A DNA stretch of 52,243 nucleotides from Candidatus Woesearchaeota archaeon. GTDB lineage: Archaea; Nanobdellota; Nanobdellia; Woesearchaeales; GCA-2686295. The first letter of the stretch is position 1; each line of letters starts with the position of its first letter. The position numbers and the translations under genes are program-made. Below, in pieces: positions 34,295-42,448 of the stretch. The stretch spans positions 1 to 52,243 of the forward strand of contig JABMPT010000001.1 in assembly GCA_013202845.1 (NCBI GenBank), read 5' to 3'. The notes below the pieces were generated by a model that was not told the DNA's origin, did no database searches, and saw nothing but the letters and a program-made list of their open reading frames with translations.

Positions 34295-34789
34295 ATGGCT
34301 TACACTGAACTAGTTTCTTTTATTCGCGAACAGTTGAACGCTGGTCGTGATGTGAGGACTATAAGAGATTACCTTATTAGAAGGAATATTGATCAAAAAG
34401 CTGTTGATGCTGCCTTTGACGAAGTTTTTGGTGTGAAAAGTGTTGGTTCTGAGCATGGTTCTACTGAGAAGCTAATCCTTACAGCTGTTGTTGTCCTGGT
34501 TTTGGCAATGGCAGGAATTGGTGCGGGTTTGTACTTCAAATTGACTCCTGAGTCACCAGAGATTCCCATAGTTGAGCAACCTGTTCCTCCAACCAAGCCT
34601 TCTGAACCAGTGGTTCCTGAGCAAAAATTTGACCAGAAAACTGTCTGTGATTTTGAGGATCCTGAAGAGAAGTATCAATGCTATGTTCTAAAGTTTGATA
34701 ATAGTGAGGTTGATTGTTGGAAAATAGAAGATGATGATGAGCGAGATTTCTGTTATGTTGCCCAGGATTTATATGTGTTGAGTGCTTAA
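34295..34789 (+). CDS. Single-pass membrane protein with N-terminal UBA-like helical motif
   Basis: A 164-residue protein. The cytoplasmic N-terminus is a three-helix motif (LVSFIREQLNAGRDVRTIRDYL, then IDQKAVDAAFDEVFG) seen in many small-genome archaeal membrane proteins. A transmembrane helix follows at about 55-75 (LILTAVVVLVLAMAGIGAGL). The external part has a Pro/Glu-rich spacer (about 80-112) and a Cys-containing acidic end with four cysteines (VCDF, YQCY, DCWK, FCYV) spaced so that disulfides are possible. Function unknown. It converges with the KH gene, overlapping by 4 bp. Confidence 0.7.
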   Translation: MAYTELVSFIREQLNAGRDVRTIRDYLIRRNIDQKAVDAAFDEVFGVKSVGSEHGSTEKLILTAVVVLVLAMAGIGAGLYFKLTPESPEIPIVEQPVPPTKPSEPVVPEQKFDQKTVCDFEDPEEKYQCYVLKFDNSEVDCWKIEDDDERDFCYVAQDLYVLSA

Positions 34790-35328
34790 AGATTCAGCAT
34801 TCTTTGTTCTTTGATTTTTCTCCTGTATTTTTCAAGTTTCCTATAAACCGTAGAATGAGTTGCACCATCCAATAGGGTTTCGATAGCGTTTCTGGCAGCA
34901 GTAATGTTTTCTAGTAATCCTATGATTGAGATAGTCTTGCCATAAACAGATATGTTTGTCTCTGTCAATTTTTCTATCATTTCTCTGGATTTTCCCTTTG
35001 TTCCAATTACTCTTCCACGAACCCTTTCAAGGTTTTTCTTCTTACCTGCAAAGTCAGCTAAGGAAACAATTTCTATGGCGTAGTCTTGTTTTAGAAGAAG
35101 TTTTGCGATCTCCGGGCTGAATCCTCTTCCTATTGCCAGAACCATTTCCCTGACTAAGTAGAGTTTCACAGCATCCTTGCCTGTTACAGTCACCACTCCC
35201 TCTTTTGAGTCTACGTTAATCTCTGTTTTTGTGAATTCCTCTAGTTCTTTCTTGGTGGTTCCGTTCTTGCCTATCAGAACTGCAATCCTTGCTTTAGGAA
35301 TTTTTAGTTCGTGCATGTATTCTTCCAT
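34786..35328 (-). CDS. Pno1/Dim2-like KH-domain RNA-binding protein
   Basis: A 180-residue protein with two KH domains. The first has GKNG at G20-G23 in RIAVLIGKNGTTKKELEE. The second has GTKG in RVRGRVIGTKGKSREMIEKLT. This arrangement matches archaeal Dim2/Pno1/Krr1 homologues that act in 16S rRNA maturation, where they associate with the Rio1 kinase. Here rio1 lies directly upstream (33 bp gap), a common archaeal arrangement that supports the call. The start could be ATG 35328 or the nearby ATG four codons in (MHELKIP); the first gives the longer product. Confidence 0.88.
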   Translation of the reverse strand: MEEYMHELKIPKARIAVLIGKNGTTKKELEEFTKTEINVDSKEGVVTVTGKDAVKLYLVREMVLAIGRGFSPEIAKLLLKQDYAIEIVSLADFAGKKKNLERVRGRVIGTKGKSREMIEKLTETNISVYGKTISIIGLLENITAARNAIETLLDGATHSTVYRKLEKYRRKIKEQRMLNL

Positions 35329-35361
35329 GCTTCAAAGAGAAAGATGTCTGTTATAAAAACT

Positions 35362-36051
35362 TTATTGAACCTTTTCAAGTAGTTTTTCTACTTTTTTCTG
35401 ATCCATTATCTTGGAAAAAAATCGATTCACATTCTTAAGATCTCTTTCAAACAACTCTCTAGCATTAGGTGCTTTTGTTAGTGTCCCCTGTGAGAAATCT
35501 ATGAATACTGGCTCTTCATCATGATTTAGGATATTGAATTCTGAAAGGTCTCCGTGTACCAATCCTTGCTCCTTTAGCTTTTTCACGTTTTCAACAATTT
35601 TTTTCAAGAATTGCTCAGGATTCTTTGGTTTTGCATCCTTGAGCATTGGTGCTGGTTCACCAACCATCTCCATCAATAAAATGTTGTTTTTGAAAGTTAT
35701 AGGTGTTGGAACATTTATCACTTCCCTTGCAATCATCAAGTTCTTGTACTCTCTTTGAGTCCATGAAAAAACTGTTGACCTTTTTTGGCTGCTGGTTTTT
35801 AGAAAACGAGGATCTGCTGAGATATACTCATACATCTTGTTAAAATTGCAGTTCTCCAATCTATATATCTTTACTATTATATAGTCTCCATCTTTTGTAT
35901 TTGCTGAGAATATATTTGCCTCTTTACCAATAGATATAGGACTGACAAGTTCTTCAAAATGTCTCTCGCTGCTAAGCTTGAACAATGTTCTTAGAGAGAA
36001 CTCTGAGAAAACGTTTTTGTAAACCTTCCATTGCTCTTTTGACTTAGGCAT
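35362..36051 (-). CDS. rio1: RIO1-type serine/threonine kinase
   Basis: Atypical kinase or ATPase of small-subunit maturation. The nucleotide loop ISIGKEANIF, the ATP-binding lysine K61 (IIVKIYR), the catalytic loop HGDLSEFN (H166, D168, N173) and the metal-binding D185 (FIDFSQG) are all present, and the DLSEFN and DFSQ wording separates RIO1 from RIO2. At 229 residues it is compact. The KH gene follows; together they suggest a ribosome-assembly unit. Confidence 0.94.
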   Translation of the reverse strand: MPKSKEQWKVYKNVFSEFSLRTLFKLSSERHFEELVSPISIGKEANIFSANTKDGDYIIVKIYRLENCNFNKMYEYISADPRFLKTSSQKRSTVFSWTQREYKNLMIAREVINVPTPITFKNNILLMEMVGEPAPMLKDAKPKNPEQFLKKIVENVKKLKEQGLVHGDLSEFNILNHDEEPVFIDFSQGTLTKAPNARELFERDLKNVNRFFSKIMDQKKVEKLLEKVQ

Positions 36052-36111
36052 ATTTAAGAAAAAGGCTGCTTGATATAAAAATGTTATTAAGAAAAAATAA
36101 AAAAATTAAAC

Positions 36112-37368
36112 TTACAAATCTTCTCCAGTGACTATTGTTAGTCTAGTTGACTTGGCTTTTGACTCCATTGCCACTAGGAATTTGACATATGCTCTCTCTG
36201 CAATGCTTACTAAGTCTCTGTCAATCGCACCATCAAGTACAACTGCGTATATGCCGCTTCTTAAGCTTTTGATAGTGCTTTGAAGCTCTGAAACCGGTAC
36301 TTTTCCAAGGATGTTCAAGCTATCATCCAAAACATAGGCTCCTCTTGTTCCTATCAAGTCTTCCAACATTTCACTGAAATTCTTCTTTTCGTCAACACTT
36401 AGTCTCTTCTTGGAATAAGAGGTTTTTTCTTCTCTTTTTGGAGCTTCTTTCACATCTGTTTTTTTTACAAGTCTAGCTGGTGCTGTTGTAGTCCTTCCTG
36501 TGTCTGTTGTACTCCTTCTTGTCTCTGTTGGAGTAGTTTTTCTATCCATTTTTTCCTGTTCAGCAGCTATAGCTCCTCTTAGAGCCTTGTGTATCTCTTT
36601 TTTTGTCAACTCTTCAACTTCTTTTCCATCAGGAGCTTTTGTAACAAAATCAACTTCTGCAACACCAAGAAGCTCTTTGATTATAAGGTCTCCTCCTCTA
36701 TCTCCATCAACAAAAAGAGTCAAAGTTTTCTTCTTGCTTAATTCTACTATTGTAGCAGGAACACTGGTTCCGTTCATAGCTATTACATTCTTAAAACCGT
36801 GTTTTAACATGGTTAGAACATCTGCTCTTCCTTCAACAACAATGATATCATCACTTTCCTCGATGCCAGGACCTGATGGTAGTCTTTCTTTACCATACTC
36901 CTGTATCTCCATAACTCTAACAGAATAAGACACTTCGTCAGCCAATTCCTGACTGTCTGGAAGCACTCCGTCCATCAACTCTTTCAACAGGTCCTTTGCC
37001 CTGTCAATGACTTGTTGTCTTTTTGAGATTCTTATATCTTCTATCTTATCTACCTTGGTCTTTGCATTGCAAGGACCTATTCTTTGGATTATTTCAAGAG
37101 CTGCACCGACAATAGCGGTTTCAGCTTTATCCAAGGATGAGGGTACGATTATTTCTCCGGTTGTTTTTCCGGCTTTTGTTTCTGTGTTAACTTCTATTCT
37201 TCCAATTCTTCCTGATCTCTGAAGCTCTCTAAGTTCTAAGTCAGCTCCTAGAAGTCCTTCTGTTTGTCCGAATATTGCGCCAATTACGTCTGGCTTATCA
37301 ACGATTCCTTCTATTTGAATTGTTGCGTGAATAATGTATTTTGCTGAAATTTGTGCGATTTTCGCCAT
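36112..37368 (-). CDS. dnaG: Archaeal DnaG (Toprim protein, exosome/primase-associated)
   Basis: The N-terminus is the archaeal DnaG form (MAKIAQISAKYIIHATIQIEG), followed by VIGAIFGQTEGLLG. The Toprim domain has the VVEGRADVLTML glutamate and the LFVDGDRGGD Asp-x-Asp. The C-terminal third (about residues 300-330) is Thr/Arg/Lys-rich and likely disordered, before a final basic domain. It lacks the bacterial CHC2 zinc domain and helicase-binding end, as expected for archaea, where it binds the exosome via Csl4 and may prime in vitro. The start is fixed by AGGAGG (37378-37383). Confidence 0.94.
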   Translation of the reverse strand: MAKIAQISAKYIIHATIQIEGIVDKPDVIGAIFGQTEGLLGADLELRELQRSGRIGRIEVNTETKAGKTTGEIIVPSSLDKAETAIVGAALEIIQRIGPCNAKTKVDKIEDIRISKRQQVIDRAKDLLKELMDGVLPDSQELADEVSYSVRVMEIQEYGKERLPSGPGIEESDDIIVVEGRADVLTMLKHGFKNVIAMNGTSVPATIVELSKKKTLTLFVDGDRGGDLIIKELLGVAEVDFVTKAPDGKEVEELTKKEIHKALRGAIAAEQEKMDRKTTPTETRRSTTDTGRTTTAPARLVKKTDVKEAPKREEKTSYSKKRLSVDEKKNFSEMLEDLIGTRGAYVLDDSLNILGKVPVSELQSTIKSLRSGIYAVVLDGAIDRDLVSIAERAYVKFLVAMESKAKSTRLTIVTGEDL

Positions 37369-37587
37369 TTTTATTTTCCTCCTTTTATCAGCAAATCACA
37401 TTTTTAGAAGTACCAGGCTTGATAAGTTCGTGATGATTATCGTGATTCTAATACTCCTTTAGAACAAGTCTTCTCCTTTAACTTAAATGATCATAATGAA
37501 TGATAAATAGTGAACTTGTTCCCAAGTGATTTGATGATTTATGAATATTAGGTTTGTTGTATCCAAATTATTTTGGATACTCAAAAA
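37369..37587. other. Non-coding stretch upstream of dnaG with inverted repeats
   Basis: No plausible gene. It holds the dnaG ribosome-binding site (37378-37383), an 8-bp inverted repeat GAACAAGT/ACTTGTTC (37462-37469 with 37514-37521) around an ATGATCAT palindrome, and a perfect 9-bp hairpin GTATCCAAA-TTAT-TTTGGATAC (37559-37580). GTGATGA near 37421 looks like a C box but no D box follows at the right distance. Some of these may be leader structures of dnaG if transcription begins at 37748. Confidence 0.55.
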
Positions 37588-37748
37588 TTATTAAATTTTT
37601 GTTGCCCGATGCACCAACCCCAAGTTTCATAGCTGGACCATAGTCCTGCTCTAATGGGCACTCTCTGTGCCGGGCTGAGTCGTGTGAGAGTGTCTCAGTC
37701 TCATTGCTGAACCGCAAGGTTCTGCTCGAAAAAGGACCCATTCACACC
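37588..37748 (-). ncRNA. Candidate structured RNA with two copies of one hairpin
   Basis: A minus-strand TATA box (37765-37778) places a start at about 37748, where the RNA would begin GGUGUG. A T-run (37583-37587 complement) could end it, giving ~160 nt. GC content is clearly above the surroundings. Two hairpins share the same frame: GAGCAG, a 4-5 bp stem with a 4-nt loop, then CAGC(A/U)AUGA(G/A)AC (37698-37727 and 37624-37651). Other stems are GGCAC-AGAGA-GUGCC, CUGAG/CUCAG and AAUGGG/CCCAUU. No SRP, RNase P, tRNA or box C/D pattern fits. It could be a free RNA or the 5' leader of dnaG. If read on the plus strand, one loop would be a GCAA tetraloop, so the strand is not certain. Confidence 0.5.
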
Positions 37749-37764
37749 TTATTCGGAAATAATA

Positions 37765-37778
37765 GGGTATTTATAAAC
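37765..37778 (-). promoter_or_regulatory. TATA box for the structured RNA (or dnaG leader)
   Basis: On the minus strand GTTTATAAATACCC, centred 25 bp before the proposed 5' end GGTGTG at 37748. Confidence 0.6.
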
Positions 37779-37791
37779 ATATCGAATTTTG

Positions 37792-39135
37792 CTATAATTC
37801 GCAGCCTGTAAGACTAGCGAGTCCCTCAAGCGTCTGTTCTCCAGGATATTTCTGTCCATTTATATCCCAAGTTGGGTATCCGCTTATGCCTGCTTCCTGA
37901 CATGCTTGTGTTTGTGCTCTTGGATTATCTTCTTCTGCGCACTCGATGTAGTTGATATGCTCCACAGCATCTCCAAACATGTTTTTTTGATTTTCGCAGT
38001 GAGTGCACCAATATGCTCCATACATTTTAGCTCCATTTTCAGTTAAGCATTTGGCAAATGTTACCATGGAATCTTCTTCAGTAACATCTTCAACAATCTC
38101 TTCTTCCTCTTCTATTTCCTCCTCTTCAACACACATTTCATGCTCAGGTGTCAAGAGACAATTGGTTATTTCAGCGTTTTCTCTCAAGTCTCCAATATAA
38201 ATTGTAAATGCGTCTTTCTGCTTTTCAAATAACAAATTGCTTTTTAGTTGCTCAGCAATTTCTTCGAATGCAAACATTGCTTCTGATGTTTTCTCAAGTG
38301 TGTATATTAGATGATATCCAAACTGTGTTTTTGCAACACTTGATTCTCCTGCTGCATTATTGAAAGCTGCATCCTTATATTCCTGGACATATGGATCTTC
38401 CCTTGTAAATGGAGGGTATTCACCACAAGTGCTCAAGCTTCCAGGATCCTCAGAGTATTCTGTAACAAGCTCGCAGAAAACTGTGTTGTCCTCAGCAAAA
38501 GCAGCTTGAACTTCATTCATAATCTCAAGAGCTTCTTCATCAGTTCTGCTCTCTGTTGAGACAAGGATGTGTCTTGCCCTCACACTTTCTGGAATTATGA
38601 ACTGAGCAACATTAGCTTCATAGTAAGTGGCTGCTTCTTCATCACTGACTTCTAAGTCTGTAAAGACATTGGAGTCAAGGAAAAGGAATACCTTTAGCTG
38701 GTCCTTGAACTCTTCAAGTGTGAATCCTTGAGCAGCAACGTTCTCTGTCAATTCCTCTATGGTTATGTTGCTCTCTGTGATTATTCTCTCTATTTCCTCG
38801 TCAGCTTTTGTTCCTGCTTCTTGAGCAGCTGCTAACAATAGATTTTTATCAATCAATTGCGATAATACACTGTTTTGGTCCAATGTCTGCTGTAGTTCTG
38901 GCGGTAATCTGTTAATCTCCTCCTCAAGTTCTGAATTATAAACTGGTTCGCCATTGATGTAGGCAACAGCTTTTTCATCAACTTTCTCTCCTGCAAAAGG
39001 ATTGTTAACCAAAAAAGCAACTAGAACTGCTAGCACGATTATCGCTATGAGTATGCTTGTCTTTGATTCTTTTTTTGAAACACTTCTTGTTTTCTTTGAA
39101 CTTTTGTGAGTTTTTCTAGTCTTTTTTCTTGCCAT
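37792..39135 (-). CDS. Membrane-anchored parvulin (PpiC) fused to a thioredoxin-like domain
   Basis: A 447-residue extracytoplasmic folding factor. A basic N-terminus is followed by a transmembrane anchor at about 28-44 (TSILIAIIVLAVLVAFLV). A SurA-like N-domain spans about 50-170. The parvulin core (about 175-285) has SVRARHILVST, DPGSLSTCGEYPPF and KTQFGYHLIYTLEKT. After an acidic linker (EEEEIEEEEEIVED) comes a thioredoxin-like domain with C377-T-H-C380 in YGAYWCTHC and the cis-proline loop GYPT (P421). Further cysteines are C399, C412 and C445. The domain resembles the thioredoxin part fused to VKOR. The fusion joins prolyl isomerisation with disulfide chemistry. Confidence 0.88.
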   Translation of the reverse strand: MARKKTRKTHKSSKKTRSVSKKESKTSILIAIIVLAVLVAFLVNNPFAGEKVDEKAVAYINGEPVYNSELEEEINRLPPELQQTLDQNSVLSQLIDKNLLLAAAQEAGTKADEEIERIITESNITIEELTENVAAQGFTLEEFKDQLKVFLFLDSNVFTDLEVSDEEAATYYEANVAQFIIPESVRARHILVSTESRTDEEALEIMNEVQAAFAEDNTVFCELVTEYSEDPGSLSTCGEYPPFTREDPYVQEYKDAAFNNAAGESSVAKTQFGYHLIYTLEKTSEAMFAFEEIAEQLKSNLLFEKQKDAFTIYIGDLRENAEITNCLLTPEHEMCVEEEEIEEEEEIVEDVTEEDSMVTFAKCLTENGAKMYGAYWCTHCENQKNMFGDAVEHINYIECAEEDNPRAQTQACQEAGISGYPTWDINGQKYPGEQTLEGLASLTGCEL

Positions 39136-39228
39136 TAAATCACCTTCTTTATTACTACACCCCTTCTGAAAACTGTTATTTGTTTTGTTATTTAAAATTT
39201 GTTATTAAAGACCACTCATTAGTTTACA

Positions 39229-39241
39229 TAAATATTTATAT
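39229..39241 (+). promoter_or_regulatory. TATA box of the HerA-like gene
   Basis: ATAAATATTTATA lies about 28 bp before ATG 39265 with no ribosome-binding site; a leaderless mRNA is likely. Confidence 0.6.
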
Positions 39242-39264
39242 TAGTTATTCTCTAAAATCAAGTT

Positions 39265-40584
39265 ATGTACGACATAGTTATTGGCAGGAATGAAAAGGAC
39301 AAGGATAAATTTGGAACTGCAGGAACCATTCTTCTTGGAAAACATTATGTAAAGATGGGACGCACTAACTCTTTGGCCAATAAAATCTATTTAGACATGA
39401 TTCGTTCGCACATTGTTTTTGTCTGTGGTAAAAGAGGCAGTGGAAAAAGTTACACAATGGGTGTTATTGCAGAAGGCGTTGCAGACTTGCCAAAAGATAT
39501 CAAACAGAACATATCTATCATAATGCTTGACACTATGGGTATCTATTGGACTATGAAGTATCCTAACAAAAAAGAAAAAGATCTATTAGAAGAATGGGAG
39601 CTCGAAGGTAAAAGCTTGGATGTCAAAATATACACTCCAAAAGGCTATTATAATGATTACAAGAAAAAAGGAATACCTACTGACGCACCATTCTCAGTAA
39701 AACCCTCTGAATTAGATGCTGATGATTGGAATATAACATTTGGCATGAATCCTCATGATCCAATAGGTGTTCTGATAGAAAGAGTAATCTATGAGCTTAA
39801 AGAAGCTGACAGGGAATATGACCTTGATGACATAATAACTGCTATAAAAAATGATAAGGATGCTGAGACAGATGTGAAGGACGCTGCAAAAAATCAATTC
39901 TTGAATGCAAGGAACTGGGGTGTTTTTGACAAGGAAGGAACACCTTTAAAAGAACTATCAAAAGGCGGACAAGTCACTGTCTTGGATGTTTCCTGCTATG
40001 CAACAATGCCAGGTTCTTGGAAAATAAAGAATCTCGTCATAGGATTAATAGCTGAGAAATTATTCGTCGAGAGAATGGTTTCAAGAAAGAATGAAGAATA
40101 TCAGGAAATACATAAATCTGTTAACTATTTTGGAGATGAAAAAAGTGTTAAACAAGAATTTCCTTTGGTTTGGTTGGTGATTGATGAAGCTCATGAGTTT
40201 CTGCCTGTGAAAGGACAAACAATGGCCACAGATCCTTTGGTTACGATATTGCGAGAAGGAAGACAGCCAGGAATCTCACTTATTCTTGCAACGCAACAAC
40301 CCGGCAAGATACACACTGATGTTATGACCCAGTCAGACACAGTCATCTCTCATAGGATAACCGCTAAGATAGACACTGATGCTCTTGGAATGCTGATGCA
40401 GTCATATATGCGTGAAGGATTGGATGTACAACTTGATAATCTTCCAAGACTGAAAGGAGCGGCTGTTATATTTGACGATACCAATGAAAAGATGTATCCA
40501 ATGAGAGTCAGACCAAGGTTTACCTGGCACGGTGGAGAGGCTCCTTCTGCGCTTCATGACAAAGAGGAGTTATTTGAGGAATAA
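39265..40584 (+). CDS. HerA-like hexameric ATPase (DUF87/FtsK-HerA clan)
   Basis: Walker A is G55-KRGSGKS in VFVCGKRGSGKSYTMG, and Walker B is WLVIDEAHEF near 305-315, followed by ILREGRQPGISLILATQQPGKI, the sensor and arginine region typical of HerA. The N-terminal HAS-like barrel is reduced to ~45 residues (YDIVIGRNEKDKDKFGTAG, LLGKHYVKMGR). Classic HerA works with NurA in end resection, but no nurA is seen near. At 439 residues it is slightly shorter than HerA (about 500). The MFS gene begins 2 bp after the stop. Confidence 0.88.
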   Translation: MYDIVIGRNEKDKDKFGTAGTILLGKHYVKMGRTNSLANKIYLDMIRSHIVFVCGKRGSGKSYTMGVIAEGVADLPKDIKQNISIIMLDTMGIYWTMKYPNKKEKDLLEEWELEGKSLDVKIYTPKGYYNDYKKKGIPTDAPFSVKPSELDADDWNITFGMNPHDPIGVLIERVIYELKEADREYDLDDIITAIKNDKDAETDVKDAAKNQFLNARNWGVFDKEGTPLKELSKGGQVTVLDVSCYATMPGSWKIKNLVIGLIAEKLFVERMVSRKNEEYQEIHKSVNYFGDEKSVKQEFPLVWLVIDEAHEFLPVKGQTMATDPLVTILREGRQPGISLILATQQPGKIHTDVMTQSDTVISHRITAKIDTDALGMLMQSYMREGLDVQLDNLPRLKGAAVIFDDTNEKMYPMRVRPRFTWHGGEAPSALHDKEELFEE

Positions 40585-40586
40585 AC

Positions 40587-41771
40587 ATGCATTACCGCGA
40601 ATATATGCGTGCTACAGGAATAAATATTTTGTTCACCTTTTGCATATTTCTATATTATCCTGTGATTTCACCTTACGTGAAGAGTATTGGTCTTGATGAT
40701 TTTCAGGTTGGACTAATATTTTCTATTATGCCACTAATGATAATTTTCTCTTCTCCAATTATGGGAAGATTGTCTGATAATATTGGCAGAACAAATGTGA
40801 TTATCATTGGTTTGATCATGGAAGCAGTGGCCATGACACTTTATTTGATAGGTTCTCATTGGTGGATGTTTGCAGTTGCCAGAGTATTGGATGCTATTGC
40901 TATTTCAGGAGTTAGTTTGGTAGCAATTGCAAAGATTGAGGACAACTTATCAAACAAGAATCGTGGTAAATATGCTGGTTGGAGTTTCAGCATTACACAT
41001 ATCGGTGCAGTAATTGCGCCCGTAGTTGGAGGGGTATTAGCGGATAAAGTGTTCATAAGAGCACCTTTTCTTCTAACAGCTGTTTTAATATTAATCTTGG
41101 CTTTTAGACTCGCTTTCACCACAAAAAAGATTTCAAAAAAAATTGAGAGAAAAAATTTTAACTTGTTAGACGAAATTAAAACTTTTCTATCGTCAAAGCC
41201 TTTAACTGGAACAGGTATTTTAGGAATAATGATGCACGCTACTAACCCTGCCATGAAGGTTTTCTTGCCTCTATACCTTATTGAAAGGTTAGGATTGTCA
41301 TATACCTATGTAGGCGTGGCTATTTTTTTCTTAGGGATAGCGCATATATTCCAATTTTACTTTGGAAGCTTGGCTGATAAGTTTGGAAGAGTTAATATGG
41401 TCATGTTTGGATGCTTTATGTTTGCGCTCTTCATGTTCCTGCTTTCGACAACACAAGTTTATTGGATCATATTATTAATACTGTTATTACAAGGAATAGG
41501 CGGAGCAATTTGGAATGTCTCTGCTTGGAGCTTGATGTCAGACATAGGTGAAAGAATCCATAAAGAGGGAGAAGTTGTCGGCTCTTACATGTCAATTGCC
41601 AAGATTGGTGCATTTGTCAGCTTTTTGTTCAGCGGTTTGATAGTTCAGGTGTTCAGTATTGAAGTACTGTTTATGTTCAACGCTTTTCTAATTGCTATAG
41701 GAATGCTTGTTGCATCCTTTTTTTTCGGAAGGCGACATTATATTCCGAAGAAGCACACTAAACCTTTATAA
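40587..41771 (+). CDS. Major facilitator superfamily transporter
   Basis: A 394-residue protein with 12 predicted helices. The signature loop between helices 2 and 3 reads GRLSDNIGRTNVI, and its counterpart in the second half is GSLADKFGRVNMV. The central cytoplasmic loop is Lys-rich (about residues 175-200). Substrate cannot be told. It starts 2 bp after the HerA-like gene, so the two share a transcript, which may only reflect compact genome packing. Confidence 0.9.
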   Translation: MHYREYMRATGINILFTFCIFLYYPVISPYVKSIGLDDFQVGLIFSIMPLMIIFSSPIMGRLSDNIGRTNVIIIGLIMEAVAMTLYLIGSHWWMFAVARVLDAIAISGVSLVAIAKIEDNLSNKNRGKYAGWSFSITHIGAVIAPVVGGVLADKVFIRAPFLLTAVLILILAFRLAFTTKKISKKIERKNFNLLDEIKTFLSSKPLTGTGILGIMMHATNPAMKVFLPLYLIERLGLSYTYVGVAIFFLGIAHIFQFYFGSLADKFGRVNMVMFGCFMFALFMFLLSTTQVYWIILLILLLQGIGGAIWNVSAWSLMSDIGERIHKEGEVVGSYMSIAKIGAFVSFLFSGLIVQVFSIEVLFMFNAFLIAIGMLVASFFFGRRHYIPKKHTKPL

Positions 41772-41794
41772 ATTCACAATTATTAATTTCTTTT

Positions 41795-42103
41795 ATGGCA
41801 TTTTCAAAATCATTTCCAAGGACTATAGACAAGAGTACATATCCTGTATGGGAAGAAATCTATCTGTCTGATGAAGAGGAGAAAGCTGTAGAGAAACAAT
41901 GTAAGGAAGAAAACATTGTTTTGATGAAGGAATGTATAGATGATGCTAAGAAAATATTCTCAGAGAAGAATCTAAAGGACTTCCAGTCAGATGTCATAAA
42001 AGCAGCTATTGCTTTGTTCGAGAAAAGAGCATCCCACTCTGTTTACTGGAAAGAAAACAAAGCCAAGGAGAAATTTGACAAATTGTTTGGAGAAAAAGCT
42101 TAA
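41795..42103 (+). CDS. Small charged helical protein, unknown
   Basis: A 102-residue acidic/basic protein, predicted mostly helical, with no membrane segment: SDEEEKAVEKQCKEENIVLMKECIDDAKK, then FQSDVIKAAIALFEKRASHSVYWKENKAKEKFDKLFG. The last segment with SHSVYWKENKAKEKF is likely the conserved part. Two cysteines are 12 apart. I cannot name a family. A CCTTTATAAATTCAC box about 28 bp upstream of ATG 41795 suggests its own leaderless promoter. T-runs follow the stop. Confidence 0.55.
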   Translation: MAFSKSFPRTIDKSTYPVWEEIYLSDEEEKAVEKQCKEENIVLMKECIDDAKKIFSEKNLKDFQSDVIKAAIALFEKRASHSVYWKENKAKEKFDKLFGEKA

Positions 42104-42108
42104 ACAAG

Positions 42109-42133
42109 TCTTTTTTCAACATTCTTTTTTTTA
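42109..42133 (+). terminator. T-rich terminator after the small helical protein
   Basis: Two T-runs (42111-42116 and 42124-42132) follow the stop on the coding strand, between convergent genes. Confidence 0.5.
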
Positions 42134-42154
42134 ATCTTGTCAAAAAAGCCCATT

Positions 42155-42391
42155 TTACTTCTTCTTGTAATGACTTTTTTTGTGAATCGCTAGATTTTCC
42201 AAGAGTTCTTCATCTCCAATAGGGGTTTGGCTCATGCTGACTAGAGATGCAATGAACATTGTAATGAATGCTATCATGAATGCCCAAGCCCATGATTTAA
42301 AGATTGGATGTGTTAAGAAAAAAGCACTAAGAATAAATCCTGCCATAGACCCTAACATAAACGTACTTGATAACGGAGCAACTTTGAACAT
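42155..42391 (-). CDS. Two-helix small membrane protein, unknown
   Basis: A 78-residue protein with two membrane helices (about 10-30 FMLGSMAGFILSAFFLTHP and about 33-52 WAWAFMIAFITMFIASLVS) and a charged C-terminal tail ending HKKSHYKKK. Both ends are likely cytoplasmic. No recognised family. A GAGGTGAT ribosome-binding site precedes the ATG. It lies downstream of trpS on the same strand but with a 57-bp gap. Confidence 0.6.
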   Translation of the reverse strand: MFKVAPLSSTFMLGSMAGFILSAFFLTHPIFKSWAWAFMIAFITMFIASLVSMSQTPIGDEELLENLAIHKKSHYKKK

Positions 42392-42448
42392 ATTGAATCA
42401 CCTCTTTTAGCTATATCTTTACTCTTTAACTAGTTTAAATATTTTCTG

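Noticed and set aside
37415-37480. Box C/D guide RNA upstream of dnaG
   Set aside because: A GTGATGA C-box-like string occurs near 37421 but no CTGA D box follows at a suitable distance.
37588-37748. SRP RNA, RNase P RNA or a tRNA-like gene in the structured block
   Set aside because: No GGAA/AGCAG helix-8 motif, no GAGGAAAGUC or ACAGAA conserved regions, and no T-arm were found on either strand; only a CUGAGACAC string resembled 16S rRNA.
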